A DNA stretch of 64,000 nt from Agapanthus africanus (Eukaryota; Streptophyta; Magnoliopsida; Asparagales; Amaryllidaceae), in assembly GCA_030015575.1 (NCBI GenBank), contig CM057346.1:115425899-115489898 (forward strand), written 5' to 3'. Numbering within the stretch: the stretch's first letter is position 1; each line of letters begins with the position of its first letter. Both the position numbers and the translations under genes were made by a program. This document shows positions 27,169-40,221 of this stretch, one piece after another. The notes beneath the pieces are model-generated. The model did not search any database and was not told the origin of the DNA. It saw only the letters and a program-made list of their open reading frames with translations.

Positions 27169-30057
27169 ATGGCTTCTACTTCCATGAAATTCTCCAACTG
27201 CTCAGACTGCAATTGCAACCAACGCTCTGCCTCGCCAGGAGGTATAGCCTACGGACCCCAAGCTGCTTCGCTATTCACAATGCCCGTGGAACAGGTCACT
27301 CGCGCCACCATAGGATTGTTCTTTGGGACCATGGTCCCGCCGACAAACTTCACCGCTCCAGTGCTGACAACGGAAGCTCTCAAGAAGTCGGTCTTTGATC
27401 GTCTTACCCCTGCCGCGGCTCCCCTCAACGAGTCGCCCAACGTCAACGCCTCGGTCTTCTCTAGATTGGGCCAGAAATCCTGCGAACCCATCATGGGACC
27501 TACAATCTCAGAGAAGGCTGCTTCTAAGAAGGTGCCCGCTCCTGCCCCCGAAGTCGTCAAGGAAGCTTCTCCGGCCAAAAGGTCGGTCTTTACAAGATTA
27601 ACGGCTTCAGCTCCCGCTCCTACTGCCCAAAGGACATCGGTCTTTGACAGGCTAATACCAACTGCGACCCCCCACCCAGACAGGGGGCAAGACGAAACCA
27701 TTCTTACCGCTGACCCTACACCGTCCGCTCGACACGCTCGACGTCGCCATTGGCGCCGAGTAAGGAAGGCTGGGGGCAACTCCCCCTCCGGGTTGACTCC
27801 ATCGGCCCCGGTGGCAGAGGTTAATGCTGCTGTTCCAACTGGGAACAGCTTTGAAATGCTAAATAAGGTGCGAAGGAATTCTCCTACGGCAGTGCTGAAG
27901 AGGTCTCCTCCCTCATTAAAAAAGGTTGTGGAAATAAAATCAGAATAGCCCCGATCTCCTCAACGGCTGTCTTCCAAAATCTATAAGGTTTGGCGGCAGG
28001 CCCGGAACTCGATCATCGATCCAAACTTCTCCCGCCAGCACAAGAAGCCGAAAATCCAACCGGAAGCGTGTCACCAGGCTAAACCCCAAAAGGCTGTCTG
28101 GACGCCCACCTCAACGGCCCCCTCAACCTCCATGGCTCATAAAAGGAGGAGGCCGGAGAAGACCCCCCAGCATGCAACGACGGCTAAAAGCACCGAGTCC
28201 AGACGCCCTAAGTCTGGGGGCATGGTGGTGCACACTGTTTACATGGCCTCTGGAAAGGAGGAAAGCCGCACTTCTACGGGCCACCGACCGCTAACCCGAT
28301 CCGTGACGAAGGCCCAGGAGCAGCAACAAAAGCTTCAAGAAATGATGAATGCTATGGCCGCGCTCACCGGGCCAAAAGAAAATCCGGAAACGTCCTCAGA
28401 CGCACGCCGAGAAGAAGAAACCGACGCTGAATTCCTTCGCCGGACACTGGAGAAAAGGGACAAAGAGGCTGCTGAACAAGCGGCCAACATACAACGGATG
28501 GGCCTTCTCTTCCAAGATGTGATAGGAATGATGATCCAGCAGGACTTACCCGCCGAGGATCCCCCAATCGTTCTCGAAGACGACCGAGGAGAAACGTCAA
28601 ATCCACCGCTGGCCCTCTCAACGGCCAGGGAGGAGGCAATCTCTAAGGCTGACTTGGCTGACTACATAGCCCAGCAAATCCGAGTTCATCACGCGACTGA
28701 GGCAGCTGGTCAAGTCGTGAAAACGGGGCGGCCGTATCCGAGCTAGTACGACCAAATCAAATACCCGCAAGGCTATACGATACCAAAATTCCACGTGTAC
28801 AAGGGGACCGGCAACCCCCATCAACATGTCGCCCAGTTCCGGGCCCTCTGCGGTAACACCGGTGGTGATGATAAACTGTTGCTCCGCCAGTTCGTGGGCA
28901 GCTTATCAGAAACAGCGTTCGAATGGTATTCAGAACTCCCAAACGATTCTATCAAAACGTTCGCTGAAATGGAGCTGTTGTTCACTCAGCGATTCGCAAG
29001 TGCCAGCGAACGCACTCCAATAACTGCACTTATTAACGCCAGGGTAAAACCGGGCGAAACCTGGGTCCAGTACGCTATACGCTGGCGGAACTTGTGGTCG
29101 AGATGTGAGCAACGCATTGAGGAAGCACCTGCGGTGGGCATGTTCGTGGGAACTCTAGACCCTCACGCAACTATCTCCCAGTTTATGATGTTCTTTAAGC
29201 CAACCACATTCCAGGCTCTGATCGACAAGTTGGCTCAGATGGACCAGATGGGTCATAGAACACCTACACCGAAGTCGGAACCTCGGAATGACAAGGGTAA
29301 AGGGAGGGCAACTTTTGTTGCGAATGCCCAGCAGCAACCTAACGCCCCGAAACCGGCAGATCAACTCGAGGAAAGGCGTCGGTATTATAATGAGAAGATG
29401 AAGCGTCCCTACTCGTTCCCACGGGATAAGACGAAACGGCTATTCGAGCTGGCAATACGCAACAGACTTATAAACCTGCCAAATCCAAGGCGACCGCCGC
29501 AACCCACCGAAGTGAATAACCCTAACTATTGCCCTTACCATCAAACGGTAGGCCATCCGATTGAAGATTGCTTCGTCTTCAAAGGATGGATTGAAGACCA
29601 ATACCTCCAGGGGAAGTTTGTACTGTCCGAAAAGTGGAAGGTGAACCCCCCACAGCCGCATGCTCCTAGGAAAGCGGATACACCGGGGGCAACGTGTTCT
29701 TTTATTGAAGAAGCTCCATGGGAGGTCATGCTATCAACTAAAACCAGAAGAATGCTGAGAGACCTTCATGCGTGCCCTGCGATCGAATGGAAGGACCCTC
29801 TTGAACCTCAAATTATCGAAGGGATGCTAAGGCGCCGCCCGACTACAAAGACTCACGATAAGAGCCCAGATACTCACGCCCAATCATCAAAATCTTCGAA
29901 GAAGAAGAAGAAGAAATCCAAGAAGTCCGTGAAGCCTGGAAAAGAGCACACGAACTTGCAGAAGCAAATCGACGCACTGGAAGAGTACAATCAAAAGGCG
30001 CGAATGGAGAAAGCTCGTCGGATGAATCCGAAGGATATGTGGCGAGTTGTAACGTAA
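27169..30057 (+). pseudogene. gag: Broken gag of the inner element (two stops, one frameshifting deletion)
   Basis: Homologous to outer Gag along its length. The start at 27169 (MASTSMKF) is chosen by agreement with outer 5493, although the frame is open from 26989. Stops: TAG at 27946-27948 where outer has CAG, and TAG at 28744-28746 where outer has TGG; the frame continues after each. The Gag core is at about 28760-29270 and the first C-X2-H-X4-H-X4-C knuckle near 29530-29575. After the shared QKAR residues, 55 bases of the outer sequence are replaced by 3 (around 30004-30006), a 52-bp net loss that shifts frame and ends the reading at 30057. Confidence 0.9.
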
Positions 30058-33000
30058 TCTCCCATTCGTTTACCGATGACGGGAAAACTCCCGGCACTAA
30101 GAAGCCGGAGGCAGAGCCTGTACCAGAGCGTGCATGGCCAACAGACGAAATGATCGACGCTTTTCTAGACGAGATTCGTCTAAAATGTAAAGCGGACCAG
30201 GAGCGTAAAATGACCACGTCGGAAAGAGCCAAATGCGGGCGACTGAACGGAAGAGTTGAACTACCTCCGCCAGAGTGAAAGGTGTCCGAAGTAGACAAGA
30301 AGATATTCAAGACGAGAAAAAGGTTTGCCAAAGCCATGTCAATGGGGATGAAGCTACCGCCCTCGGAAGGAAACACACACGATGGGGTGGAGAGGCACCC
30401 TGACTATTGCGCATATCACCGGAAAGTCTCACACCCCACGGAGGAGTGCGACGCCTTTAAGATATGGTGGCAAGGATATGTCGCTCGTCGGCAACATGTT
30501 AAACGCATGAAACGCAAGATCCGTCGGGAGCGAAGAAGTACTGTCGATGGGCACAACAGAACGACTGGCAACTGTTGCATGGTTAACGCCAGGGGGTCAC
30601 AAGTTCTCACCTTTGGGAGCGACTCTGATGAAGAAATGGCTCTGGGCCCTCTCTTTAAAGAATCTGTTTTGGGGAAAGAGGAAGAATCGGAGGCCTGCGA
30701 GAACATTCAGCTGCGCAATCGCACACTCCCAGAAAAGAATCTTGGGCCCGGGAATAGAAAGGATAAGGGAAAGGAAAAGGTCTCTGAAGATATCACTTTA
30801 GATGACCAAGTCATTACGGAGCTGGCTGCCAAAGACCCTCCTAGGAAGAGTAAAGTGGACTATAATATCCTCGCGCACCTAAGGAAACTGCCTTCTCAGC
30901 TTAGCATTCTCGATGCCCTCCTACTATCAAAAGAAGCGCGAGACTCACTAATTATGGCGTTACAAGAACCTGAGCAATTCCAAGCCTTCCTCGCCACTGA
31001 AAAGATGAAGGATGAACTGGAGGAAGTGCATACAGCCGACATCACTTTCAGTGATGAAGACCTCCTTCTCGGGACATGCGACCATAACCGTCCCCTATAT
31101 GTCTCCGGATACTGCCATGATATCAAGATAGGCAAGATCCTGGTGGATAATGGATCCTCCGTCAACCTCCTTAATGTTCGGGTGTTGAAGGAAATCTGCA
31201 TGAGTGTGCAACACCTCGCTCGTGACAAAATTACTATCTCCGGTTTCGATTCACAATCGTCACGGACTCTCGGATCTGTGATACTAACATTACGCTTTGG
31301 GCTTCTCGTCACAGACATCAAATTCCATGTCATTGACGCCAAGACCTGCTACAACGCCTTGCTCGGTCGTCCTTGGCTACACGAATACAACATCATCCCT
31401 TCTACGCAACATCAGTGTATGAAGTACTTTAAGGATGGTTTCGAGTATACCGTAACAGGTGAGTTAAACCCATTTTCCGTGAACGAAGTCCGCAAATACG
31501 AAGATGTGAAGTACTTTTTGCCAGATTTCGAGGATACAGAAAGGTGTCGCAACCCGGAGAACAAAACCGTCGCCACCATCCCCGTTTTCGGAAGCGACAC
31601 CGAAGAAGAGGAAGAGATAGTTTATGCAGGGCCATCTCAACGCAACAACCTGGGGACGCCCGCCCCCGTGTTGGTCTTCGGAAGTGATTCAGAAGATGAA
31701 GTTAATGCTGTGTTCTCCAATCGGTTGTCAACACAAGCACCCCCTGGCGATGACCATAGTTTGCAAATCACCATGGTACCGCGAGAACACTACAAGGATC
31801 TCGACGCGCTTCAGGCTCACAATGTGCAGGACCTGCAAACATTTTACGTCCCTCCCAGGCGAAAGGGTGAGAAGGTGATCCTATTCTACCGATCCTCAGA
31901 GTCGAAAATAGAGAAAGAGATCTGGCATGGCGCGGATGCTACGCTTGACAGGCTCCAACCCATCCGTCTGCCCAGATACTATACAAATGGATTAAAGAAG
32001 CTATTGAAGCGCCAAGGAGTACCCTTAGAACAGACCGTTCGGCAGGCGCGGTTCTACAACAGGATTTGGGATGTCCCCGGGACTCAACGCAAATTGCCCA
32101 ACGGGAAGATGGAAACGCTCGGGCTTGGATACGCAAGAGCTGGAAAACGGGAACGGACTCAAAGCAGCTACACTATATATACCTTTGATGAAGAAGAGGA
32201 CGCCCCGTCAGGAGATGCCAACCCTTCATTAAAACTAGACCCCGCGATTGAAGCACCGAGTCCGTCGTTTGAAGAACGAACGAACAAGCCTATCAGGAAA
32301 ATGGGTCAGAGAGCTCAGGAAGACCACAACCGCGAGATGGCCATCTACGAGAAGGCCAGGACGCAACGTCTATCTCAACGTGCTGCAAAAGACAAAGACG
32401 CTTATCCTCGTCAATCCGTTGTACGAAAGGCCCGACGCAGAGATGGAAATAAATCAAGAAGCGGCTCGGGTTTGTCCCTCATGAAGAAGATGAGTCGAGC
32501 GTACTCCTTCCCCCGAGACAAAATGGGGAGGTTACTTAACCTCGCCATAAAACATCAAATGATCACGCTTCCAGAGTCTAGACATCCTGAGCAAGCTAGC
32601 AAGGCTTCTCATCCGAGTTATTGCTCTTATCACCGAGCCATAGGACATCCTACCGAAGACTGCTTCACCTTCAAGAACTGGGTCGAGGACCAGTACCGAC
32701 GGGGCAGATTCGCTTTATCCGACGACTGGAATGTGACGCCACCGCAAAAGCATGAGCCCAAGGCCGCAAGAGCAGAACCGGGTCCACCTCAGTCCAGGGA
32801 GCGGGTTCGCACTTGTTATACGATTACGATATTAGGAAAAGAGCCCGAGAACGTAGATGACCTTTACCGGTGCTTTGAGAACAGCGATGATGAGGTGATC
32901 TCGGAATTTCCGCCCGCTCCGAAAGAACTGGAAGATGGTATACATACTACTGCAGATAACCTCAAGAAGATTGAGTTGGGATCGGCAGACGACCCGCGAC

Positions 33001-34328
33001 CGACATTTGTCAGCGAGCTGTTATCCGAAGAAAAGGTGGCTGCGTTAAAGAACGTGCTTCTACGGCATAAAGATTGCTTCGCGTGGAACTACTCTGAGAT
33101 GCCAGGATTGGACCCGGAGATTGCTGTGCATAGATTAGCAATATCCCCAGATATCAAGCCAGTCAAGCAGGCGCCAAGGAGGATGCGACTCGAGCTTGAA
33201 ATGAGCATCAACGCCGAAGTCAAGAAGTTGATCGATTCTGGATTTATCCAAGAAGTCCAATACCCCGACTGGATCGCCAATATCGTCCCGGTAATGAAGA
33301 AGAATGGGACGGTACGCATATGCGTGGATTTCAGGGATCTCAATAAAGCCTGTCCAAAGGACGATTTCCCGGTGCCGGTAACCGAGCTAATGATAGATAA
33401 CACGTCCACTCACGAGGTTTTCTCCTTTATGGACGGTTCATCAGGATACAATCAGATAAAAATGCATCCCGAAGACCAGAAGCACACCGCTTTCCGGACC
33501 CCTTTGGGTATATTTTGCTACAGGGTTATGCCCTTTGGTCTTAAGAACGCTGGCGCTACCTATCAAAGGGCCATGACAAAGATCTTTGATGACCTCATAC
33601 ACGACGTCGTCGAGTGCTATATCGACGACCTCGTAGTAAAGAGCATGTCATACGAAGATCATTTAAAGCATCTGGAGACTGTATTTCGACGCCTTCGGCA
33701 ATATAATTTGAAAATGAATCCCCTCAAATGCGCGTTTGGAGTCTCCTCGGGCAAATTTCTGGGATTTATCGTTCGACACCGAGGTATTGAAATAGATCCG
33801 TCAAAGATTAAGGCGATCATGGAAATGCCTCCGCCAAGAACCCTCAAGCAGTTGTGGTCTCTCCAAGGGAAGCTCGCATACATCCGGCGGTTTATCGCTA
33901 ATCTTTCGGACAAATGCCGTCCTTACGGCCACCTGATGAAAAAGGGAACTCCATTCGTTTGGGATCACAAATGTCAAGGTGCACTAGACGAGATCAAGCA
34001 GTACCTGCAGAACCCTCCAGTGTTGGCTGCTCCAGTGAAGGGAAAGCCTCTCATTCTTTACACGGCCGCCCTCGAAGGTTCTTTGGGCGCATTATGGGCA
34101 CAAGAGAACGATCAGGGGAAAGAAAGAGCACTTTACTACTTAAGTCGAGTGCTGCTGGGGGCAGAAAGCAACTATTCCCCCATTGAAAAGCACTGCCTGG
34201 CGTTGATCTTCGCAATAACAAACCTTAGACATTACGCATTAGCACATGAAGTCCGTCTTATTTCAAAGGTGGACCCTCTCAAATATTTGATGTCGAAAGC
34301 CATACTGACGGGACGACTTGCTAAGTAG
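30039..34328 (+). pseudogene. pro-pol: Broken Gag C-terminus, protease, RT and first RNase H of the inner element
   Basis: After the deletion the homologous reading is in a new frame from about 30010. TGA at 30276-30278 interrupts it; beyond that 30282-34328 is open and covers the second knuckle (YCAYHRKVSHPTEEC), the protease (DNGSSVNLL), the third knuckle in the duplicated nucleocapsid-like module (YCSYHRAIGHPTEDC), and RT with YIDD. The region around the outer TGA is intact here (ALLGRPWLHEY), which proves the outer stop is a mutation. The frame ends at TAG 34326-34328 where outer has TGG (KWALLLM). Confidence 0.92.
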
Positions 34329-36302
34329 ACCCTGCTCTTGATGGAGTTCTCGATAACATATCAACCTCTCAAGGCAGTGAAAGGCCAGGCCATTGCCGAC
34401 TTCCTCGCCGAGCACCCGATACCGGCCGATTCTCCTCTGAACTGTGATTTGCCGGACGAGCATGCATTTGATGCGATTAGCGGCGGAAGCGCCCAATGGG
34501 AACTTTATTTCGATGGAGCATCCTCCATAAAGAAACAGAAACAAGGTGTCCCAATGGTCAAATCAGGGATAGGCCTCATCTTTGCAACTCCACAAGGAGG
34601 GATAATGCGCTTCGCCTTCTCCTTAACAGAACCGAGGACGAACAATGAAGCCGAATACGAAGCTCTGATAGCAGGCCTCGAGATCGCCATCGACATGGGA
34701 ATTGAAGACCTCCTCATATACGGGGATTCTCAGCTGGTCGTTAGTCAAGTAAATGGTGACTACCAGACGTGCAAGCCGGAGTTGGTAAAGTACGGCGAAA
34801 GGGTGCAACAACTATTGACCCAAATTCCCTCCTATACTTTGGAGAACATACCGCGCGCGGAAAACAGCAAAGCAGACGCGTTGGCTAAACTTGCTAAAGA
34901 ACTGGCTGACGAGAACCTCGATGACGTCAGAATCGTGGTACAAAGCCGTCAAGTGCTCGCCCCAGCAGAAATATCTCTGGAATCATGCGAAGAAAAGGGA
35001 ACGACTGAGCAGACGACCCTACGAATAAAAGACCATGAGAAGGCCGAAGACTGGAGGGATGTCTTCATAGACTACTTTAAGTCCCACCGAATGCCCGAAG
35101 AAGCCTCCTCAAGACATCAGCTCATGAAACGAGCTTTATCTTTCGCTTTTGTCAACGATATTCTATACAAGAGATCGTTTGATTCTCTATGGCTGAGATG
35201 CTTAGGACCTGACGAAGCAGAAAGAGTCATTCAGGAAGTTCATGACGGACTTTGCGGTTCTCACCAAGCAGGCCCAAAGATGAAGTTAAAAATCAAACGG
35301 ATGGGTTACTATTGGCCCACGATGACCCAGGACTGCCTCGAGTATGCGAAGCAATGCCATTCATGCCAGATTCATGGAGACTTCATCCACCAACATCCGA
35401 ATCCACTGCATCCAACGGTGGCTAGTTGGCCATTCGAAATGTGGGGGACTGACATAGTAGGCCCCATTGAGCCAGCATCATCCCGGGGACACCGTTTTAT
35501 TCTGGCAACAACTGATTACTTCTCCAAATGGGCAGAAGCAGTACCACTGAGGGAAGTAAAGACGGAGAATATCCTCCATTTCTTCAAGACGCACGTCATC
35601 TATCGGTTCGGGACTCCACGGCGGATTATCTCCGATAACGGGCCGGCCTACCGAAGCCATAAGATTAGCCACTTCGCACAGCAGCACAATATAGACTGGA
35701 GATATTCTTCGGTTTACAATCCTCGAGCTAACAGTCTAGCCGAGGCCTTCAATAAGACCTTGACGAAGATCATAAAAAAGACCGTTTCCAGGAATAAGAG
35801 AGACTGGCACGAAAAGCTGCAAGAAGCCCTTTGGGCTTATCGAACTACATTCAAGACGGCCACAAACACAACGCCGTACGCGTTGGTATTTGGGACAGAA
35901 GCAGTGCTCCCCCTCGAGATAGAGTTACCCTCTCTACGAGTAGCAGTCCACCACGAGCTGACGAACGAAGAAAATGCTCACCTTCGGCTTGAGGAGCTTG
36001 ATGCCCTCGATGAAACCCGGCTCATAGCGCAACAACATCTAGAAGCCTACAAAGCAAAGATGACGCGCTCGTACGAAAGATTGACCAGGCTGAGGACATT
36101 CCGCCAAGGCGAACTCGTACTAGTGGTCAAAAGACCTATGATCCCCAATCGTGCCAAGCGAGGAAAATTTGAGCCAAACTATGAAGGCCCGTACATCATA
36201 GACAAGGTCTACCAGGGTGGAGCCTACCTACTCATGGACATGCACGGTGAAAGGCCTTTCAGGCCAATAAACGGCCGCTTCTTGAAGAAATACCACGCTT
36301 AA
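34329..36302 (+). pseudogene. pol: Archaeal-type RNase H and integrase of the inner element, downstream of TAG 34326
   Basis: Same frame as the preceding part; an internal ATG opens at 34338. It holds the second RNase H (YFDGASS, NNEAEYEAL, YGDSQLV) and integrase (HDGLCGSH and CHSC zinc finger; GTDIVGP, ISDNGPAY, and Glu in SLAEAFN). The catalytic residues are present, so the domains look usable if translated, but they cannot be reached from gag without passing four stops and a frameshift. The protein ends FLKKYHA. Confidence 0.92.
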
Positions 36303-36401
36303 TAAGCCGCAGCCTGGGTCAATGATAGATGACGACGACTATGTCCGCTCACTATCTTCCTAAGCTCAGACTTTACAAGTAGCAGCCAGCCTTCCTATAA
36401 C

Positions 36402-36592
36402 GACGGACCGAAACGTCCTTAAACTAACGGCGGACCGAAACGTCCTTAAACTATCGACGGACCGAAACGTCCTTAAACTAACGGCGGACCGAAACGTCCT
36501 TAAACTATCGACGGACCGAAACGTCCTTAAACTAACAGCGGACCGAAACGTCCTTAAACTATCGACGGACCGAAACGTCCCTAAACTACTAC
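36402..36592 (+). repeat. 27-bp GGAC-N6-GTCC array after inner pol, 7 units
   Basis: Seven nearly identical units of GGACCGAAACGTCCTTAAAC followed by alternating spacer sequence. The same motif family makes up the LTR minisatellites, so it sits both in the LTR and just after pol. Confidence 0.88.
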
Positions 36593-36639
36593 CGCAACGT
36601 CCTTAGGTTGACGAGATGGATAAATAAAAAAAAAACAAA

Positions 36640-36905
36640 AAAAAAACGGTATGTCCATAAGCAAAGTGGGCACGGATGAAAACCCGAAAGGGCTCCGTGA
36701 GTAAAAACAGCAGGGCTGCCGGCAAGTGTTCGTGAAAACCCGAAAGGGCGCGACCTTGTAAAAAAAAATGAATGAAAAAGAAAAAAAAAACGGTATGTCC
36801 ATAAGCAAAATGGGCGCGGATGAAAACCCGAAAGGGCTCCGTGAGTAAAAACAGCAGGACTACCGGCGAGTGTTTGTGAAAACCCGAAAGGGCGCAACCT
36901 CGTTA
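36640..36905 (+). other. Paired GAAA-tetraloop stem-loops of the inner element
   Basis: Four CCC-GAAA-GGG hairpins occur. The type B enclosing helix is CAAG (36723-36726) / CTTG (36755-36758) in the first pair and CGAG (36867-36870) / CTCG (36899-36902) in the second. With outer's CGAG/CTCG and CGAA/TTCG this gives three pairing-preserving variants. One type A helix reads CGCGGA / TCCGTG (G-T wobble). Confidence 0.7.
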
Positions 36906-36907
36906 AA

Positions 36908-37400
36908 AGACACTTGTAGGGTCCTCTCGACCTTGTAAGGAGAAACCACCTGCGTGAGATCCTTACGACTCACAAAGGAGCAACACACTTAGGAATCCTC
37001 ACGATTCCTAAGGAGAAAATAAACTTACGAGATCCTCACGACGCGTAAGGAGAATTCTCTTATGGGACCCTTACGGCTCATGAGATTTGAAAGTCTTAAG
37101 ATACAGAAACCTGAACCTGTTCTTAAGCAAATCCTCCACAACCTTCGATATTGCCCTACAAGAGGCTCAATACTGACCCTTGTATACAATCCACGGGCGC
37201 GAATAAACATATCCCCAGCAAAGTCCAACCCTTGTAGGTCCCCTCGACCCATAAGGAGAAAACCCTCTTGTAGGATCCTTACGACTTACAGAGGAACATA
37301 CACTTAGGAATCCTCACGATCCCTAAGGAGAAGATACACCTGCAAGATCCTCACGACTTGTAGGGAGAAATACCTTTGTGAGACCCTTACGGCTCATGAA
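36908..37400 (+). repeat. Two five-hairpin cassettes of the inner element
   Basis: First cassette at about 36908-37085, second at about 37228-37400, with the same loop order and AAGGAGAA linkers as outer. CTTAGGAATC / GATTCCTAAG is perfect in the first cassette. The TTGTATACAATCCACGGG string lies between the cassettes, as in outer. A third cassette is at 39805-39975. Confidence 0.65.
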
Positions 37401-37459
37401 GTCAAAAGCCTTAGTCGACAGGACCTTAACCCTGTTTGCTAAGCCACCTTTGTTCAACA

Positions 37460-37890
37460 TCGACAAAGGCAAATGATGATTCGCTCCTGGCAATATTCCA
37501 GTTGCAGCGATGATGATGCCTAAACCGGTATCAAATCCCAAGTTCTTTCATGGCAAATGATGATTCGCTCCTGGCAACGTCCCAGTTGCAGCGATACTGA
37601 TGCCGAAATCGGCGTCCAAAATCCGAGCTTGTAGCGAAAAAGCTGGCAAGCCACACATGCCTACGAAATAGCCGAAATGATAGGGCAACTTGCAATAAAA
37701 GCAGCAAGTAAGAATGTATGCATGAAAAATAGCCGAAATGATGGGGCAACTCGCAATAAAAAGCAGTGAGTAGAGAATAAATAAATAGCCGAAATGATTG
37801 GGCACCGCGAAAAATAGCCGAAATGATTGGGCAGTCGCGATTTTCGCGATATAAAAAGCTGAAATGATAGAGCGTCGCGGGAAAAGAAAT
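37460..37890 (+). repeat. Duplicated GATGATTCGCTCCTGGCAA segment and AAATAGCCGAAATGAT block
   Basis: A stretch of about 60 bp starting GGCAAATGATGATTCGCTCC occurs at about 37468 and again at 37550; outer has it once. Then four to five TAGCCGAAATGAT units follow, with GCAACTTGC / GCAAGT-type small inverted repeats, homologous to outer 15880-16115. Confidence 0.65.
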
Positions 37891-38178
37891 AAAATAAAAA
37901 TAAAATACGTGCCCTACAGGTGACGCTACATCAATCCCTGTATACAATCCAGGGGCGCAAACAAAGAAGGAGTCGCACGCTTCCTCCCCAGGTTTCATTA
38001 GAAGAAGAAGCCGAATCTTGACGGGTCACGAGCGACCTAAAGATCATCCCAATACTCGTCTCGTAACAACGGACACAACTTCAAGCTAAGCGGAACAGCG
38101 GCAACTCCCAGTTCCATGGCTCGGTGGTGTACATATCGCCAACAGTCAAACCTTCACCCCGTGAAATGCGGATATATG

Positions 38179-39340
38179 GTGCAAAATTCCTGGTTACGTG
38201 GAACGCGGATAATGTCACTCTTTGACCCCGTGGAAAACGTCCAGAGCGGATCCTGGTCCTCGCAGAGCATGGCAGTGAACCCGTGCGAAGCACCCAGAGC
38301 GGAGCCTAGTCCTCGCCTAACGCGGCAGTGAACCCGTGTGAAGCATCTAGTGCAAAATTCCTGGTTACGTGGAACGCGGATAATGTCACTCTTTGACCCC
38401 GTGGAAAACGTCCAGAGCGGATCCTGGTCCTCGCAGAGCACGGCAGTGAACCCGTGTGAAGCATCCAGAGCGGAGCCTAGTCCTCGCCTAACGCGGCAGT
38501 GAACCCGTGTGAAGCATCTAGTGCAAAATTCCTGGTCACGTGGAACGCGGATAATGTCACTCTTTGACCCCGTGGAAAACGTCCAGAGCGGATCCTGGTC
38601 CTCGCAGAGCATGGCAGTGAACCCATGCAAAGCATCCAGAGCGGAGCCTAGTCCTCGCCTAACGCGGCAGTGAACCCGTGTGAAGCATCTAGTGCAAAAT
38701 TCATGGTCACGTGGAACGCGGATAATGTCACTCTTTGACCCCGTGGAAAACGTCCAGAGCGGATCCTGGTCCTCGCAGAGCACGGCAGTGAACCCGTGTG
38801 AAGCATCCAGAGCGGAGCCTAGTCCTCGCCTAACGCGGCAGTGAACCCGTGTGAAGCATCTAGTGCAAAATTCCTGGTCACGTGGAACGCGGATAATGTC
38901 ACTCTTTGACCCCGTGGAAAACGTCCAGAGCGGATCCTGGTCCTCGCAGAGCATGGCAGTGAACCCGTGCGAAGCACCCAGAGCGGAGCCTAGTCCTCGC
39001 CTAACGCGGCAGTGAACCCGTGTGAAGCATCTAGTGCAAAATTCCTGGTTACGTGGAACGCGGATAATGTCACTCTTTGACCCCGTGGAAAACGTCCAGA
39101 GCGGATCCTAGTCCTCGCAGAGCATGGCAGTGAACCCGTGCGAAGCATCCAGAGTGGAGCCTAGTCCTCGCCTAACGCGGCAGTGAACCCGTGTGAAGCA
39201 TCTAGTGCAAAGATTCCTGGTTACGTGGAACGCGGATAATGTCACTCTTTGACCCCGTGGAAAACGTCCAGAGCGGAGCCTGGTCCTCGCCAAGCACGGC
39301 AGTGAACCCGTGTGAAGCATCCAGAGCAAATACCGGACTG
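38179..39340 (+). repeat. 171-bp satellite-like array, about 7 units
   Basis: The marker GTGCAAAATTCCTGGT starts at 38179, 38350, 38521, 38692, 38863, 39034 and 39205: exactly 171 bp each time. Each unit holds two similar halves, one with GCGGATCCTGGTCCTCGCAG and one with GCGGAGCCTAGTCCTCGCC, both followed by GGCAGTGAACCCGTGTGAAG. Near-identity of the units points to recent expansion. A minus-strand 266-codon frame exists because 171 is divisible by three. A single unit lies in each inner LTR. Confidence 0.95.
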
Positions 39341-39990
39341 TGGAGTCCTTAAAATCCACGGACTATGACGTCCTTAACCTTGACCGTGATGTCTTAAAAC
39401 TAACGACCAACCACCCCAATTCCCTACGAATTCTACCTTGGTTTAGGGGTACATCTCTCCACTCCTTTGATGCTCGGCGTTGTAATTCCTCAACGTCTTC
39501 AAAGAGGTGACGGGTCCCTGCAACCAAACACCGGACTGTGGAGTCCCTAAATCCACGGACTATGAGGTCCTTAACCTTGACCGTGATGTCTTAAAACTAA
39601 CAGCGGACAATGGAGTCCCTAAATCCACGGACTATGAGGTCTTTAACCTTGACCGTGATGTCTTAAAACTAACAGCGGACTGTGGAGTCCTTAAATCCAC
39701 GGACTATGAGGTCCTTAACCTTGACCGTGACGTCTTTAAACTACGATACCTTGAGAGATCCCTGACTCCGTGAAACACGGATAAGGATGATCACATCCGG
39801 CACTTGCAGGCCCTCACGACCTGTAAAGAAGGAAAACTCTCTTGTGAGATCCTTACGACTCTCAAGGGAAAACCCGCTTAAGGATCCTCACGATCCTTAA
39901 GAAGAACTCACACCTATGGGATCCTCTCGACCTATAGGGAGAACAACTCTTTATGAGACCCTCGCGGCTCGTGAAATGCAAAAGTCTTAG
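39340..39990 (+). repeat. Minisatellite, two-helix module and hairpin cassette before the antisense gene
   Basis: GGACT..GTCC units appear around 39345-39405 and 39530-39745; between them a two-helix module (39437-39520) has outer helix CTTTGA / TCAAAG and inner helix CGTTG / CAACG. A five-hairpin cassette follows at about 39805-39975, including CTTAAGGATC / GATCCTTAAG. No coding region is seen from 36303 to 40221. Confidence 0.7.
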
Positions 39991-40113
39991 GAAGCAGATC
40001 TTAACCCTGAGTCCTGAGCCATTGATGTCCTGCAAGAAGATCAAGATAGAATATCCGCAAGATACATTCGATGAAAAGGGGACACATCATTGAGAAGAAA
40101 AAAAAATGTATCT

Positions 40114-40119
40114 TTTATT
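40114..40119 (-). terminator. Poly(A) signal of the inner antisense gene
   Basis: AATAAA on the minus strand lies about 100 bp after the stop codon at 40222, followed by a T-rich and then T-run stretch. Confidence 0.5.
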
Positions 40120-40221
40120 CATGAACCAAAATGAGTACAAAGTACAATTTATGAAAGAAACAAAAAGAAAATACTCTCATCCACGAGTATGTACAAAAGG
40201 GAAGAAAAAGGCACAAATGTT

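Noticed and set aside
38154-38954. Minus-strand 266-codon ORF
   Set aside because: By-product of the 171-bp array (57 codons per unit); there is no start context or promoter, and outer has no counterpart.
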